This document shows, piece by piece, positions 27,811 to 36,795 of a DNA stretch of 64,000 nucleotides (position 1 is the first letter of the stretch; each line of letters starts with the position of its first letter). A model generated the notes under the pieces. That model searched no databases, was not told the origin of the DNA, and saw only the letters and a program-made list of their open reading frames with translations. This DNA comes from Clostridium sp. DL-VIII (lineage in GTDB: Bacteria > Bacillota > Clostridia > Clostridiales > Clostridiaceae). A program made the position numbers and the translations under genes. The stretch lies in the NCBI RefSeq assembly GCF_000230835.1, contig NZ_CM001240.1:2178501-2242500 (forward strand), read 5' to 3'.

Positions 27811-28070
27811 ATGAAATTATCAATTATTTATTTTAGTAAAACAGGAAAGACACATACAATGGCAGAAGAAATTCCTAAGGGTATGAAAACTACTGAAAAT
27901 ATTGAAGTAGGAATATTTGATGTTGAAAATATAGATTATGAGTATATAAAAAAAGTAAAACAGTTGTTTTTGCAACTCCAACTTACTATGCTAATACTAG
28001 CTGGCAAATTAAAAAATGGTTTGATGAATCTTGGAACTGTAATTTGGCTGGTCAAATGAAAAGGAATTAG
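27811..28070 (+). pseudogene. Flavodoxin-family gene, frameshifted and truncated
   Basis: ATG 27811 encodes the FMN-binding flavodoxin start MKLSIIYFSKTGKTHTMAEE. Near 27955-27960 the frame changes: the true continuation (TVVFATPTYYANTSWQIKKW) is in another frame and stops at 28070, well short of the usual 140-200 residues. One frameshift plus loss of the C-terminal half makes it non-functional. Confidence 0.8.
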
Positions 28071-28260
28071 ATTATATTCTGTCATCAGATTTGTATGAAT
28101 TTTGTAATCAATGATTTAGAAGGTTTTAGTTTATTTAATTATGACAAATCAATCTAAAATGGTGAGAGTGATATTTATTATTTTACTTTTTATTTCAGTA
28201 ATTTGATTTGTACACTAATTTGATTATTTTTTTATGAAGATAAATTAATATTTATAAGAG

Positions 28261-28316
28261 CTAATGACACGTTGTGAAGAGTAGATACTCATTTACATTG
28301 TGCCATTAGTTTTTTT
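28261..28316 (+). terminator. Intrinsic terminator
   Basis: CTAATGACAC (28261-28270) pairs with GTGCCATTAG (28300-28309) with one mismatch, followed by seven T's. The loop contains a second small stem. Confidence 0.65.
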
Positions 28317-28528
28317 ATTATATTCATCTGCCCAGCTTTTTAATTTATGTTAGAAAAGCTGGATAAGTAAAAAAACTTTGACTTCACAGTCGTCTGTGAT
28401 TTTATTCTCGTATTAATTATAATTTGCTAATACTTTGCTCATTAAAGTAATAACTTATAATTGAGAGGTTTTAGTGAATTTTGATAATAGCTAAAGAATA
28501 AAAATATTATTGAATTCCGAAATTAGTA

Positions 28529-28588
28529 TTGACAATTCTTATCAAAATGATTAGAATTAATTGAACAAAATACATAAATCCTATTGGG
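28529..28588 (+). promoter_or_regulatory. oppA promoter with CCTATTGGG motif
   Basis: TTGACA (28529-28534), 17-bp spacer, TAGAAT (28552-28557). Twenty bases after the -10 box lies AATCCTATTGGG (28577-28588). The met operon promoter at 35666 has the same boxes, the same spacing and AATCCTATGGGG in the same place, so one regulator probably acts on both. A sulfur or methionine regulator (for example the Rrf2-type CymR) is a guess from the Met context. Confidence 0.65.
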
Positions 28589-28701
28589 CTAGTAGGAAAA
28601 ATGAAACGAGTTTATATGAGGGGATTAGCAAAGTTACTTTTATGTTAAATTAAAAAGTTTATACGAACTAAAAATATTAATTAAGGCAAGGGGAAATACA
28701 A

Positions 28702-30270
28702 ATGAAAATAGGAAAATTATCAAAAATTTTAATCGCAGGAGTTGCCGCAATGACAATACTTGCAGGATGCGGTGTAACTAGTAATAACGCAAAAACAGAA
28801 ACAAGTTCTTCAAACCAAGATACCTTTACCTATGGTATTGATGGAGATCCAGGTAATTCTGTAAATGTAATAACAACCAGTGATCGTTATGGATTGATGG
28901 AAATAAAAGCTTTATACTCACCCTTATACATGTATAATGCAGATAAAGTTGAGTATTTTTTAGCAGAGAGCATGACACCATCAGATGATAAGCTAACATA
29001 TACTGCAAAACTTAGAAAAGATGTTAAGTGGAGTGATGGTACTAAATTTACAGCTGATGATGTAGTTTTCACATATAATGAAATGTTAAAGGAAGAGAAT
29101 GCTGGATGGGCATATAGTCAATTAATATTTAATGGTAAACCTGTAAAAGTTGAAAAAGTTGATGACTATACAGTTAATTTCATACTTCCAGAAGTAAGTG
29201 CACCAGCAATGGAGCTTTTAGGGGATATTTTCATAATGCCTAAACATATATATGAAGGAGAGACAAACTTTGAAAATAGTGAAAAGAATGCAAAACCAGT
29301 AGGAACTGGGCCTTATAAATTGGAGGAATACAAAGCAGGGCAATATGTTAAACTTGTTAAAAATGATGACTATTTCTTAGGTGTACCAAAGATACAAAAT
29401 ATTGTGTTTAAGACTATACCAGATGCAAATACTGCTAAGCTTTCTATTCAAAAGGGAGAAATAAATGCGCTAGTTGTTCAATCTGCTGACTTAAAAGATT
29501 TAAAGAGCGATAAATTATCAACTTATACCTATGATGAAGGTAGAATTGCCTATATGGTAATGAATTCTAAATCACCTAAACTTCAAAATGAAGATGTAAG
29601 GAAAGCTATATTCTATGCACTTAACAGAAAAGATATGATAAATGCTGCTTTTGGATCAGATGAATATGCTAAAGAAGCCTATACGTTCCTTCCAAATGAA
29701 AGTAAATATCATACAGATGATGTAGAAAAATATGATTATAATCAAGATAAAGCAAAAGAACTTTTAACAAAAGCTGGTGTTTCTGGACTTAAGCTTAAAC
29801 TAGGATATGTTGGGAATAATGTACCTTATCAAAAAGAGGCTGCTATAATTCAACAAAACCTTAAAGCAGTTGGAATAGATGTTGAACTTGCTGGAGGAGA
29901 AGATGCGGCTATAACTCAAAAAATGAAAGATCAAAATAGTGATTATGATATGTTCCTTGGAGGATATATTATGGGAATAGATCCAGATACCTTTAATTCA
30001 CTATTTATACCAGGTGCACATAACTACAGCCATTTCGATGATAATAAATTAGTTGATTTATTTAATGCAGGAAGAGTAGAAAAAGATGATTCTAAGAGAA
30101 AAGAAATCTATAATGAGATTCAAAAACAAATTCAGAATGATGGATATTTCTATCCTATCCTTGAAAATAAGAGAATACTTGTTATGAGCTCTAATATAGA
30201 TGGGGTAAAAGATGCTGCATTAGTTCCAGTATATACTTTTGAAGATATGTCAAAATTGCAGTTTAAATAA
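28702..30270 (+). CDS. oppA: Oligopeptide/dipeptide ABC transporter binding lipoprotein
   Basis: A 522-residue family 5 solute-binding protein with a lipoprotein signal (lipobox ILAGC). Typical segments are the LRKDVKWSDGTKFTADDVVF motif and GTGPYKLEEYKAGQYV. It captures peptides (or nickel or other ligands carried by this family) outside the membrane and feeds the OppBC channel. First gene of the opp operon, ATG 28702 preceded by AAGGGG. The shared promoter with metNIQ hints at a sulfur-containing ligand such as Met peptides; this is inference. Confidence 0.88.
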   Translation: MKIGKLSKILIAGVAAMTILAGCGVTSNNAKTETSSSNQDTFTYGIDGDPGNSVNVITTSDRYGLMEIKALYSPLYMYNADKVEYFLAESMTPSDDKLTYTAKLRKDVKWSDGTKFTADDVVFTYNEMLKEENAGWAYSQLIFNGKPVKVEKVDDYTVNFILPEVSAPAMELLGDIFIMPKHIYEGETNFENSEKNAKPVGTGPYKLEEYKAGQYVKLVKNDDYFLGVPKIQNIVFKTIPDANTAKLSIQKGEINALVVQSADLKDLKSDKLSTYTYDEGRIAYMVMNSKSPKLQNEDVRKAIFYALNRKDMINAAFGSDEYAKEAYTFLPNESKYHTDDVEKYDYNQDKAKELLTKAGVSGLKLKLGYVGNNVPYQKEAAIIQQNLKAVGIDVELAGGEDAAITQKMKDQNSDYDMFLGGYIMGIDPDTFNSLFIPGAHNYSHFDDNKLVDLFNAGRVEKDDSKRKEIYNEIQKQIQNDGYFYPILENKRILVMSSNIDGVKDAALVPVYTFEDMSKLQFK

Positions 30271-30307
30271 TGCAAAATCAATAAAAATTTTAATAGGACA
30301 ATCATAG

Positions 30308-30387
30308 GAGGCTGTTGCAAAATGAAGAATAGCACAATATATTAGATCCACGGAAATAGTGCTAAAAATTAATTTTGTAGCAGTCTC
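30308..30387. repeat. Palindromic MITE-like element between oppA and oppB
   Basis: Arms GAGGCTGTTGCAAAAT (30308-30323) and ATTTTGTAGCAGTCTC (30372-30387) pair apart from three wobble or mismatch positions; inner AGCAC/GTGCT extends the stem. The end resembles terminal repeats of IS elements that begin G-G-C-T-G-T-T-G-C-A. It encodes nothing and forms a hairpin in the mRNA between the binding protein and the permease. Confidence 0.55.
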
Positions 30388-30422
30388 ATATAATTAGTTT
30401 GTAAAAAGGAAGTGAAATTGGA

Positions 30423-31376
30423 TTGACTAGATATATATTAAAGAGAATTGTACAAGCAATTCCATTGCTTTTAATAATTTCAATAATATGCTTTACTTTT
30501 ATTAAGTTGGCTCCATATAATGCAATTGATGCGATGGCTACTCCGAATATGCCAGAAGAAACTGTGAATTTAATAAAAGCAAAATATGGATTTGATAAAC
30601 CAGCTTATGTTCAATATTTTTTATGGCTTAAAGGAATATTAAATGGACAATTTGGATATTCAATAGTTACACATGAGAGTATAGCTAATGAGTTGGTTGC
30701 AAGAATACCAGCTACTGTAAAATTGGTTTTTCCATCATATTTATTGGCAGTCGTAATTTCGATAATTCTTGGTTTATTAGCGGGAGCAAATAAAAATAAA
30801 GTTATTGACAAAATCATTGATGGTTTTTGTTCAATAGGTATAGCAATGCCAACTTTTTGGCTTGCCATGATAATTATATTTATTTTCGGATATAAGCTTT
30901 CAATATTTCCTATATTGGGGATGAATACTATTGGTGGACAGCAATCTTTTTCTGATTTTCTAGTTCATTTTATAATGCCTTGTGTTGTTTTAACTATGTA
31001 CTTTTTGCCACAACTCACAAGGTATGTAAGATCCTCAACCATTGGCCAGATATCTCAAAATTATGTAACAGTTCAAAATGCCTTTGGCGGAAGTACTCAT
31101 GAAATACTATTTAAGCATGTATGTAAAAATGTATTACTTCCTATAATCACAAAGATAGGAATAGCATTACCTATGCTTGTAACAGGAGGTATGATAACTG
31201 AAACTGTTTTTGGATGGCCTGGTGTTGGTCCATATTTCATAACAGCTATTAAGGGAATGGATTATCCTGTCGTTATGGCAGTTTTAGTGCTATCATCAAC
31301 ACTAGTTATACTCGGAAATTTATTATCTGATATATTATATAGCTTGGTTGATCCAAGAATAAGGGGTGTAAGATAA
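30423..31376 (+). CDS. oppB: Peptide ABC transporter permease
   Basis: A 317-residue DppB/OppB permease with six membrane helices, the N-terminal RYILKRIVQAIPLL signature and the C-terminal EAA-like region ending LVDPRIRGVR. TTG 30423 is preceded by AAAGGAAG. It pairs with OppC, 5 bp downstream. Confidence 0.9.
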   Translation: MTRYILKRIVQAIPLLLIISIICFTFIKLAPYNAIDAMATPNMPEETVNLIKAKYGFDKPAYVQYFLWLKGILNGQFGYSIVTHESIANELVARIPATVKLVFPSYLLAVVISIILGLLAGANKNKVIDKIIDGFCSIGIAMPTFWLAMIIIFIFGYKLSIFPILGMNTIGGQQSFSDFLVHFIMPCVVLTMYFLPQLTRYVRSSTIGQISQNYVTVQNAFGGSTHEILFKHVCKNVLLPIITKIGIALPMLVTGGMITETVFGWPGVGPYFITAIKGMDYPVVMAVLVLSSTLVILGNLLSDILYSLVDPRIRGVR

Positions 31377-31381
31377 ATTAT

Positions 31382-32233
31382 ATGGAAAATAGACGAATAA
31401 AGAATTTTATAAACGAACTTCAAAATAGTAGGAGTGCTATTTTTTCAATAATTTTTCTGATTTTTATAGTATTTATTTCAGTGTTTGCATTTTTTATACC
31501 TATAAACCCTGATGCAACAGATACAGCTAATATGCTGCAATCTCCAAGTTTAAGTCATCTATTTGGGACAGATGAACTTGGAAGAGACTATTTAACTAGA
31601 ACTATATATGGAGGCAGAGTGTCACTTATAGTTGGAGTTCTTGCAATGATAATATCTACATCCATAGGAGTCTTGGTTGGTACAATAAGCGGATATTTTG
31701 GAGGGAAAATAGATAATATTTTAATGCGTTTTGTTGACATAATATCATCTATTCCTTGGCTAATACTTGTAACTGTAATCAGTATATTTTTAAAGCCAGG
31801 ATTACAAGCTATAATCATAGTAATAGGTTTATTTACATGGATGGAGATTGCAAGACTTGTACGTGCAGAAACACTTTCAATAAAGGAAAGGGAATATGTG
31901 TTATATGCTATTTCTATTGGACAATCTTCAAAAACCATAATATTTAAGCACATTATCCCAAGTGTATTTCCAACTATTATAATAGCTTCAACAACAGGCA
32001 TAGCTGATGCTATAATGACAGAATCTTCATTGAGTTTTTTAGGACTTGGAATTCAGCAGCCAATGTCTTCATGGGGAAATTTACTTCAAAATGCACAGGC
32101 TAATTTACAAAGTGCTGCCTATATGGCTATATTACCAGGCGTATTAATAATTCTAACAATATATTCTTTTAATAAACTTGGAAATACTCTAAGAGTAATT
32201 GTGGAGCCTAAGACAGCAGGAGGTGAAAGATAA
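31382..32233 (+). CDS. oppC: Peptide ABC transporter permease
   Basis: A 283-residue OppC/DppC permease: N-terminal membrane helix, HLFGTDELGRDYLTRTIYGG, then the transport domain with YVLYAISIGQSSKTIIFKHI as ATPase-contact loop and LSFLGLGIQQPMSSWGNLL. Overall topology and length are standard. It ends 4 bp before oppD. Confidence 0.9.
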   Translation: MENRRIKNFINELQNSRSAIFSIIFLIFIVFISVFAFFIPINPDATDTANMLQSPSLSHLFGTDELGRDYLTRTIYGGRVSLIVGVLAMIISTSIGVLVGTISGYFGGKIDNILMRFVDIISSIPWLILVTVISIFLKPGLQAIIIVIGLFTWMEIARLVRAETLSIKEREYVLYAISIGQSSKTIIFKHIIPSVFPTIIIASTTGIADAIMTESSLSFLGLGIQQPMSSWGNLLQNAQANLQSAAYMAILPGVLIILTIYSFNKLGNTLRVIVEPKTAGGER

Positions 32234-32237
32234 TATT

Positions 32238-33209
32238 ATGAGTAATGAAGCTCTTCTTAAAATAAAAGATTTAAAAACTAACTTTTACAGTAAAAATAAT
32301 AAAATAGAAGCTGTAAGGGGTGTAAATATTGAAGTAAAATCAGGAGAGATTTTAGGTGTCGTTGGGGAATCAGGAAGCGGAAAAAGTGTTCTTATGAAAT
32401 CTGTAATGAGAATACTACCTCAAAATGCTAAAATAGATTCTGGTGAAGTTTTATTTGAAGGCAATGACATATTAAATTTATCTTTAAAAGAAATGAGAAA
32501 AATTAAGGGAAAAGAAATAGCTATGATATTCCAAGATCCAATGACAGCCTTAAATCCATTAAAGAAAATAGGGGAGCATATTATAGAGGTTTTAGTAAGG
32601 CATAAAGGCGTTAATAAAAGGGAAGCTAAAAAAATGGCCATTGACATTTTAAATGATGTAGGAATACCAATGCCTGAAAAAAGAATTAACCAGTATCCTC
32701 ATGAATTCAGTGGAGGTATGAGACAAAGAGTATTGATAGCAATGGCACTTGCATGCAATCCTAAACTGTTAATTGCCGATGAGCCAACAACAGCTCTTGA
32801 CGTTACTATTCAAGCTCAGATATTAGCACTTTTAAATTCGCTTAAAGACAAGAATAATATGTCAGTAATACTTATAACACATGACTTAGGAGTAGTAGCA
32901 AGTTTATGTAATAGGATTGCAGTTATGTATGGAGGTTTAATAATGGAAGAAGGAACTACAGAAGAAATTTTTTATTCATCAAAGCATCCATATACAAAAG
33001 CATTATTGAATTCAATACCAAAGGTACAAGGTGATGAGAAAATTAGATTAGAGCCAATAAAAGGTTCAGCACCTTCTCTTTTAAATCCTCCAAAGGGATG
33101 TCCGTTTGCAGAAAGATGTGTATTTGCAAAGTCAGAGTGTGTTAGTAAAATGCCGGAATATAACAGTTTTAGTGAAACACATAAGAGTAGGTGCCTTTTT
33201 GCTAAATAA
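32238..33209 (+). CDS. oppD: Peptide ABC transporter ATPase
   Basis: The start is ATG 32238 (MSNEALLKIKDL) with GGAGGTG at 32219; a longer frame from 32199 overlaps oppC. About 323 residues. Walker A GESGSGKSV, Q-loop FQDPMTALNP, signature EFSGGMRQRV, Walker B LLIADEPTTALD. The C-terminal oligopeptide domain has cysteines in GCPFAERC and SRC, a region that binds an Fe-S cluster in related DppD proteins. Energises OppBC together with OppF. Confidence 0.9.
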   Translation: MSNEALLKIKDLKTNFYSKNNKIEAVRGVNIEVKSGEILGVVGESGSGKSVLMKSVMRILPQNAKIDSGEVLFEGNDILNLSLKEMRKIKGKEIAMIFQDPMTALNPLKKIGEHIIEVLVRHKGVNKREAKKMAIDILNDVGIPMPEKRINQYPHEFSGGMRQRVLIAMALACNPKLLIADEPTTALDVTIQAQILALLNSLKDKNNMSVILITHDLGVVASLCNRIAVMYGGLIMEEGTTEEIFYSSKHPYTKALLNSIPKVQGDEKIRLEPIKGSAPSLLNPPKGCPFAERCVFAKSECVSKMPEYNSFSETHKSRCLFAK

Positions 33210-33303
33210 TGTATATTAGATTAGGTTAATCTTATAAAAGAAGTGTAAAACCGAGTATTTATTATTTATCTTTAAGAAAGAAAAAGTATTAAAGTTGAAG
33301 TTT

Positions 33304-33326
33304 GTTATTTTCTTTCATATGCCTTA
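33304..33326. repeat. Dispersed intergenic repeat, partial copy C
   Basis: Only one end is recognisable: GTTATTTTCTTTCATATGCC, matching the TTATTTTCTTTCATGTGCC end of copy A. The other end has decayed in the preceding 90 bp. Lies between oppD and oppF. Confidence 0.45.
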
Positions 33327-33362
33327 ACTTAACAAAAACAATTTGCAGAAAGGAGAAAATAT

Positions 33363-34343
33363 ATGGATAAAATTAATGACATATTAATAGAAGTAAAAGA
33401 TTTAAAAAAGTATTTTCCAGTTAAAAGTGGAATTGTTAATAATAAAAACAATGTTATAAAAGCTGTAGATGGAGTTTCGTTGGAAATAAAAAGAGGAGAA
33501 ACATTTGGATTAGTTGGAGAATCAGGCTGTGGAAAATCTACCTTGGGCAGAACAATAACTAGGCTTTATGATGTGACGGATGGAGATATATTTTTTGAGG
33601 GAACTAATATTGCAAAATTAAGCAAAAAGCAAATGAGAGAATATTATAAAAAAATGCAGATTATATTTCAAGATCCATATTCATCACTTAATCCTTATAT
33701 GAATGCTAAAGAGCTAATTGATGAACCATTAGCTTTACATACGAATTTAAGTAAAGCAGAGAGAACAGAAAAAATTGAAAATCTTCTTCAAATAGTGGGA
33801 CTAAAAAAAGCTGATATGGAAAAATTTCCGCATGAATTTAGTGGAGGACAGTGTCAAAGAATTGGAATTGCAAGAGCAGTATCAACAAATCCAGATTTTG
33901 TACTCTGTGATGAGCCAATATCAGCCTTAGATGTATCTATACAAGCTCAAGTTGTTAATATGCTTGAGGATTTGCAAAAAGAAATGGGTTTAACTTATCT
34001 TTTTGTTGCTCATGATTTATCTATGGTAAAGCACATTTCAGATAGAATAGGGGTAATGTATCTAGGTAGCATTGTTGAAATAGGCAGAAGCAATGATTTG
34101 TACAAAAATCCACTTCACCCATATACTAAGGGACTCTTGTCGTCCATACCTATAGCAGATCCTAAAAAAGCAAAAGAAGCTGCGTCCAATATAATTGAAG
34201 GTGATATACCAAGTCCAATGAACGTTCCATCAGGTTGTAGATTTCACACTAGATGTCCACATGCAAAACCTATATGTTCTGAAACTGCACCAACTTTAAA
34301 AGTAATGGAAGATGAGCATATTGTGGCATGTCATTTATATTAG
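33363..34343 (+). CDS. oppF: Peptide ABC transporter ATPase
   Basis: A 326-residue OppF/DppF ATPase. Walker A GESGCGKST, Q-loop FQDPYSSLNP, signature EFSGGQCQRI, Walker B FVLCDEPISALD, H-loop VAHDLSMV, and the C-terminal cysteine segment GCRFHTRCPHAKPIC. ATG 33363 follows AGAAAGGAG. It is separated from oppD by about 150 bp containing a repeat remnant, yet belongs to the same operon by order and orientation. Confidence 0.9.
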   Translation: MDKINDILIEVKDLKKYFPVKSGIVNNKNNVIKAVDGVSLEIKRGETFGLVGESGCGKSTLGRTITRLYDVTDGDIFFEGTNIAKLSKKQMREYYKKMQIIFQDPYSSLNPYMNAKELIDEPLALHTNLSKAERTEKIENLLQIVGLKKADMEKFPHEFSGGQCQRIGIARAVSTNPDFVLCDEPISALDVSIQAQVVNMLEDLQKEMGLTYLFVAHDLSMVKHISDRIGVMYLGSIVEIGRSNDLYKNPLHPYTKGLLSSIPIADPKKAKEAASNIIEGDIPSPMNVPSGCRFHTRCPHAKPICSETAPTLKVMEDEHIVACHLY

Positions 34344-34528
34344 GTATAATTAATATAAATAAGTCTATTTACTTAGAATATTTTATTTAACGAATGTCTA
34401 AAGAATGGCATAATAGTAATGCTATAACAGTGCTTAGTCGGCTTGATTGGAAAACATGATATATAGGATATCTTGGCGTATAGATATCCAAACTAAGGAT
34501 TATACTTATTCTTTGGATATCCATAATA

Positions 34529-35469
34529 TATGCCTTCAAAGAAGGAAATATATCTTTAGAGCCTTTATTGTTTTGTTCTCATATGGACTCTGTAGAACAT
34601 TGCGATGGTAAAGTAGCTGTGATTCATAAAAATGGAGAGATAAGAAGTGATGGAAAACTGTATTGGGAGCTGATGATTGTTCTGGAATAGCAGCAATATT
34701 AGAAGCACTACAGACAATTAAAGATAAAAATATATCACATCGTCCCATAGAAATTTTATTTACAGTTGCAGAAGAAGTATATTGTAAAGGTATAAAGGAA
34801 TTTGATTTTTCTAAAATAAAATCAAAGGAAGGGTATATTTTAGATTTAACAGGTCCAGTAGGTTTAGCAGCATTTAAGGCGCCTATAATTCTATCGTTTT
34901 CTGCAACAATAAATGGAAAGGCTTCACATGCTGGCTTCTCGCCTGAAAAAGGTATACATGCAATTTTAGTAGCAGCAAATTCAATAAATGGGTTGAAAAT
35001 GGGGAGAATAAACGAAGAAACTACCATTAATATTGGAGTAATAGAAGGCGGAATATCAACTAATATAGTACCTAATAGATATATAGTTAAGGGTGAAATT
35101 AGAAGTTATTCCAATGAAAAAGCTATGGAATTAGCAGAACAGGTTAAACAAAAGTTCATTAATTCAGCTTCAACAATTGATGCAAAAGTAGATTTTAAGA
35201 TTGAGGTTCATTGTGAAGCTTATGAAGCACCTAGAGACCATTCTGTAATAAAAAGATTCCTGAAAGTATCCGAGGAACAAAATCTTAAGCCGCAATTAGT
35301 TGAAACCTTTGGTGGAAGCGATAATAATATATTAGCCAAAGAAGGCATAAAGGGAATAGTTATAGCTAATGCTATGAATCAATGTCACTCATGTGAGGAG
35401 TATACTACCATACAGGAATTATGCAGTATTGGAGAATTGACTCTTTCCTTAATGTCTTCCAGAGATTGA
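34529..35469 (+). pseudogene. M20 peptidase (peptidase T-like), frameshifted and 5'-truncated
   Basis: Zinc aminopeptidase-like gene. The first part (NISLEPLLFCSHMDSVE, with the H-x-D zinc ligands) is in one frame up to about 34650. The remainder (VLGADDCSG, the AEE glutamates, dimerisation domain, final ligand in NQCHSCEEY) is in a second frame from about 34655 to 35469. One missing base near 34650 explains the shift. The first 50 or so residues of the family are not found upstream. A TTG at 34663 gives a longest-frame ORF of 268 codons, but it lacks the essential N-terminal ligands. Confidence 0.75.
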
Positions 35470-35600
35470 ATTTTAACTTTGTAAATATGGTAATATGGAG
35501 TAAAATTGCTATAGATAATTAATATTATTTATAGCAGTTTTACTTGTTCCTATATTTTACTCTAATAGATTTATATATAATTTGATGGATATTATTGATT

Positions 35601-35640
35601 ATTATGATGTTTTATGATGTTTTATGATGTTTTATGATGA
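35601..35640. repeat. Four tandem 10-bp repeats upstream of the met promoter
   Basis: The unit TTTATGATGT (first copy starts with A, last ends with A) occurs four times in phase with the DNA helix, ending 25 bp before the -35 box at 35666. It may be a cooperative binding site or a bent-DNA element, or a slippage product. Confidence 0.7.
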
Positions 35641-35665
35641 AAAGTAAAAAGTGTGAAAAAATATA

Positions 35666-35726
35666 TTGACAATTCAGACAGAAATGGTTAGAATTAAAAA
35701 CAATAAAACACACTAATCCTATGGGG
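35666..35726 (+). promoter_or_regulatory. metN promoter with CCTATGGGG motif
   Basis: TTGACA (35666-35671), 17-bp spacer, TAGAAT (35689-35694), then AATCCTATGGGG at 35715-35726. Architecture is the same as in front of oppA; even the bases after both boxes (ATTC and TAA) agree. Confidence 0.65.
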
Positions 35727-35772
35727 AATATATAGTAAAGTCTTTTTATTATATATAAAGGGAGGACTTTTA

Positions 35773-36795
35773 ATGATAGAGTTGAAAAACATACAAAAAA
35801 TATTTAATAAAAAGGGTGCAAAAGTAGAAGCTTTAAAGGGCGTTAACTTACAAGTTGATAAAGGAGATATTTTTGGTGTTATTGGATTTAGCGGAGCAGG
35901 AAAAAGTACGTTAATAAGGATGGTAAATTACTTGGAACAACCTACTTCAGGCGAAGTGATTGTTGATAATAAGAATTTGGGAAAGCTTACAACTAAAGAA
36001 CTTCGTGAAGTTAGAAAGCAGATAGGAATGATATTTCAACATTTTAATTTACTTGAGTCTAAGAACGTTTTTGAAAATGTTGCTATTCCTCTTGTATTAA
36101 ATCATAGACCAAAGGATGAAATTGAGAGCAGGGTAAATGAACTATTAGAGTTTGTTGGACTTGAGGATAAAGCTAAAGCTTACCCTAGTGAATTATCAGG
36201 AGGGCAAAAACAAAGAATTGGTATAGCGAGAGCACTTGCTACTAATCCATTAATACTTTTATGTGATGAGGCAACTTCAGCATTAGATCCTCAGACAACA
36301 GGATCTATATTGCAGCTACTGAAGAAAATAAATAGAGAGTATAATATAACGATCTTAATGATCACTCATGAAATGGCTGTAATTAGAGAAGTTTGTAATA
36401 AAGTAGCTGTTATGGAAAATGGAGAAATTATTGAACAAGGCAATCTATTAGAAGTATTTGGTAATCCAAAAGAACAAACCACAAAGAATTTTGTTAGGAC
36501 TGTTGTCCATGATGAGGTACCACAAGTTATATTGGATGAAATTAATGGTGAAGATGAGAATAGCAAAGTCTTAAAACTTAAATTTATAGGTGAAAATTCA
36601 AAGAAGGCTATACTTGCAGAAGCATGTAGTGAATTTAATGTACAGCCAAATATATTATTTGCTAATGTTACAGAATTACAGGGGAATATACTTGGGCATC
36701 TTATTGTGGAATTAAAAGGTGAAAAAGAAGATATAGAAAATGCTAATAAATATATGAAAGATAGAAAAGTTGGAGTTGAGGAGGTTTTGATATGA
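35773..36795 (+). CDS. metN: Methionine ABC transporter ATPase
   Basis: A 340-residue MetN: Walker A GFSGAGKST, Q-loop FQHFNLLES, signature ELSGGQKQRI, Walker B LLCDEATSALD, and a C-terminal NIL domain (about 265-340) that senses intracellular methionine and inhibits transport. Four-base overlap (ATGA) with metI shows translational coupling. The substrate may be D/L-methionine or related sulfur compounds. Confidence 0.92.
   Translation: MIELKNIQKIFNKKGAKVEALKGVNLQVDKGDIFGVIGFSGAGKSTLIRMVNYLEQPTSGEVIVDNKNLGKLTTKELREVRKQIGMIFQHFNLLESKNVFENVAIPLVLNHRPKDEIESRVNELLEFVGLEDKAKAYPSELSGGQKQRIGIARALATNPLILLCDEATSALDPQTTGSILQLLKKINREYNITILMITHEMAVIREVCNKVAVMENGEIIEQGNLLEVFGNPKEQTTKNFVRTVVHDEVPQVILDEINGEDENSKVLKLKFIGENSKKAILAEACSEFNVQPNILFANVTELQGNILGHLIVELKGEKEDIENANKYMKDRKVGVEEVLI

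Larger units (their letters stand above)
28071..28701. other. Intergenic region before oppA
   Basis: About 630 bp. It holds the terminator at 28261-28316, a small perfect hairpin (TCACAG/CTGTGA, about 28383-28398), and the oppA promoter with its downstream motif (28529-28588). The first 150 bp probably derive from the deleted end of the flavodoxin gene; no frame there is recognisable. Confidence 0.5.
35470..35772. other. Regulatory region of the met operon
   Basis: About 300 bp holding a hairpin near 35505-35545 (TTGCTATAGATAATTAAT facing ATTTATAGCAG), the 10-bp tandem repeats and the met promoter, listed separately. No SAM riboswitch or T-box features were recognised; the leader from the promoter to metN is only about 70 nt, too short for these. 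Confidence 0.5.

Noticed and set aside
35601..35640. Possible CRISPR-like array
   Set aside because: The units are contiguous 10-bp tandem repeats without spacers.
35470..35772. SAM riboswitch or T-box before metN
   Set aside because: The leader after the promoter is about 70 nt and lacks the core motifs of either element.
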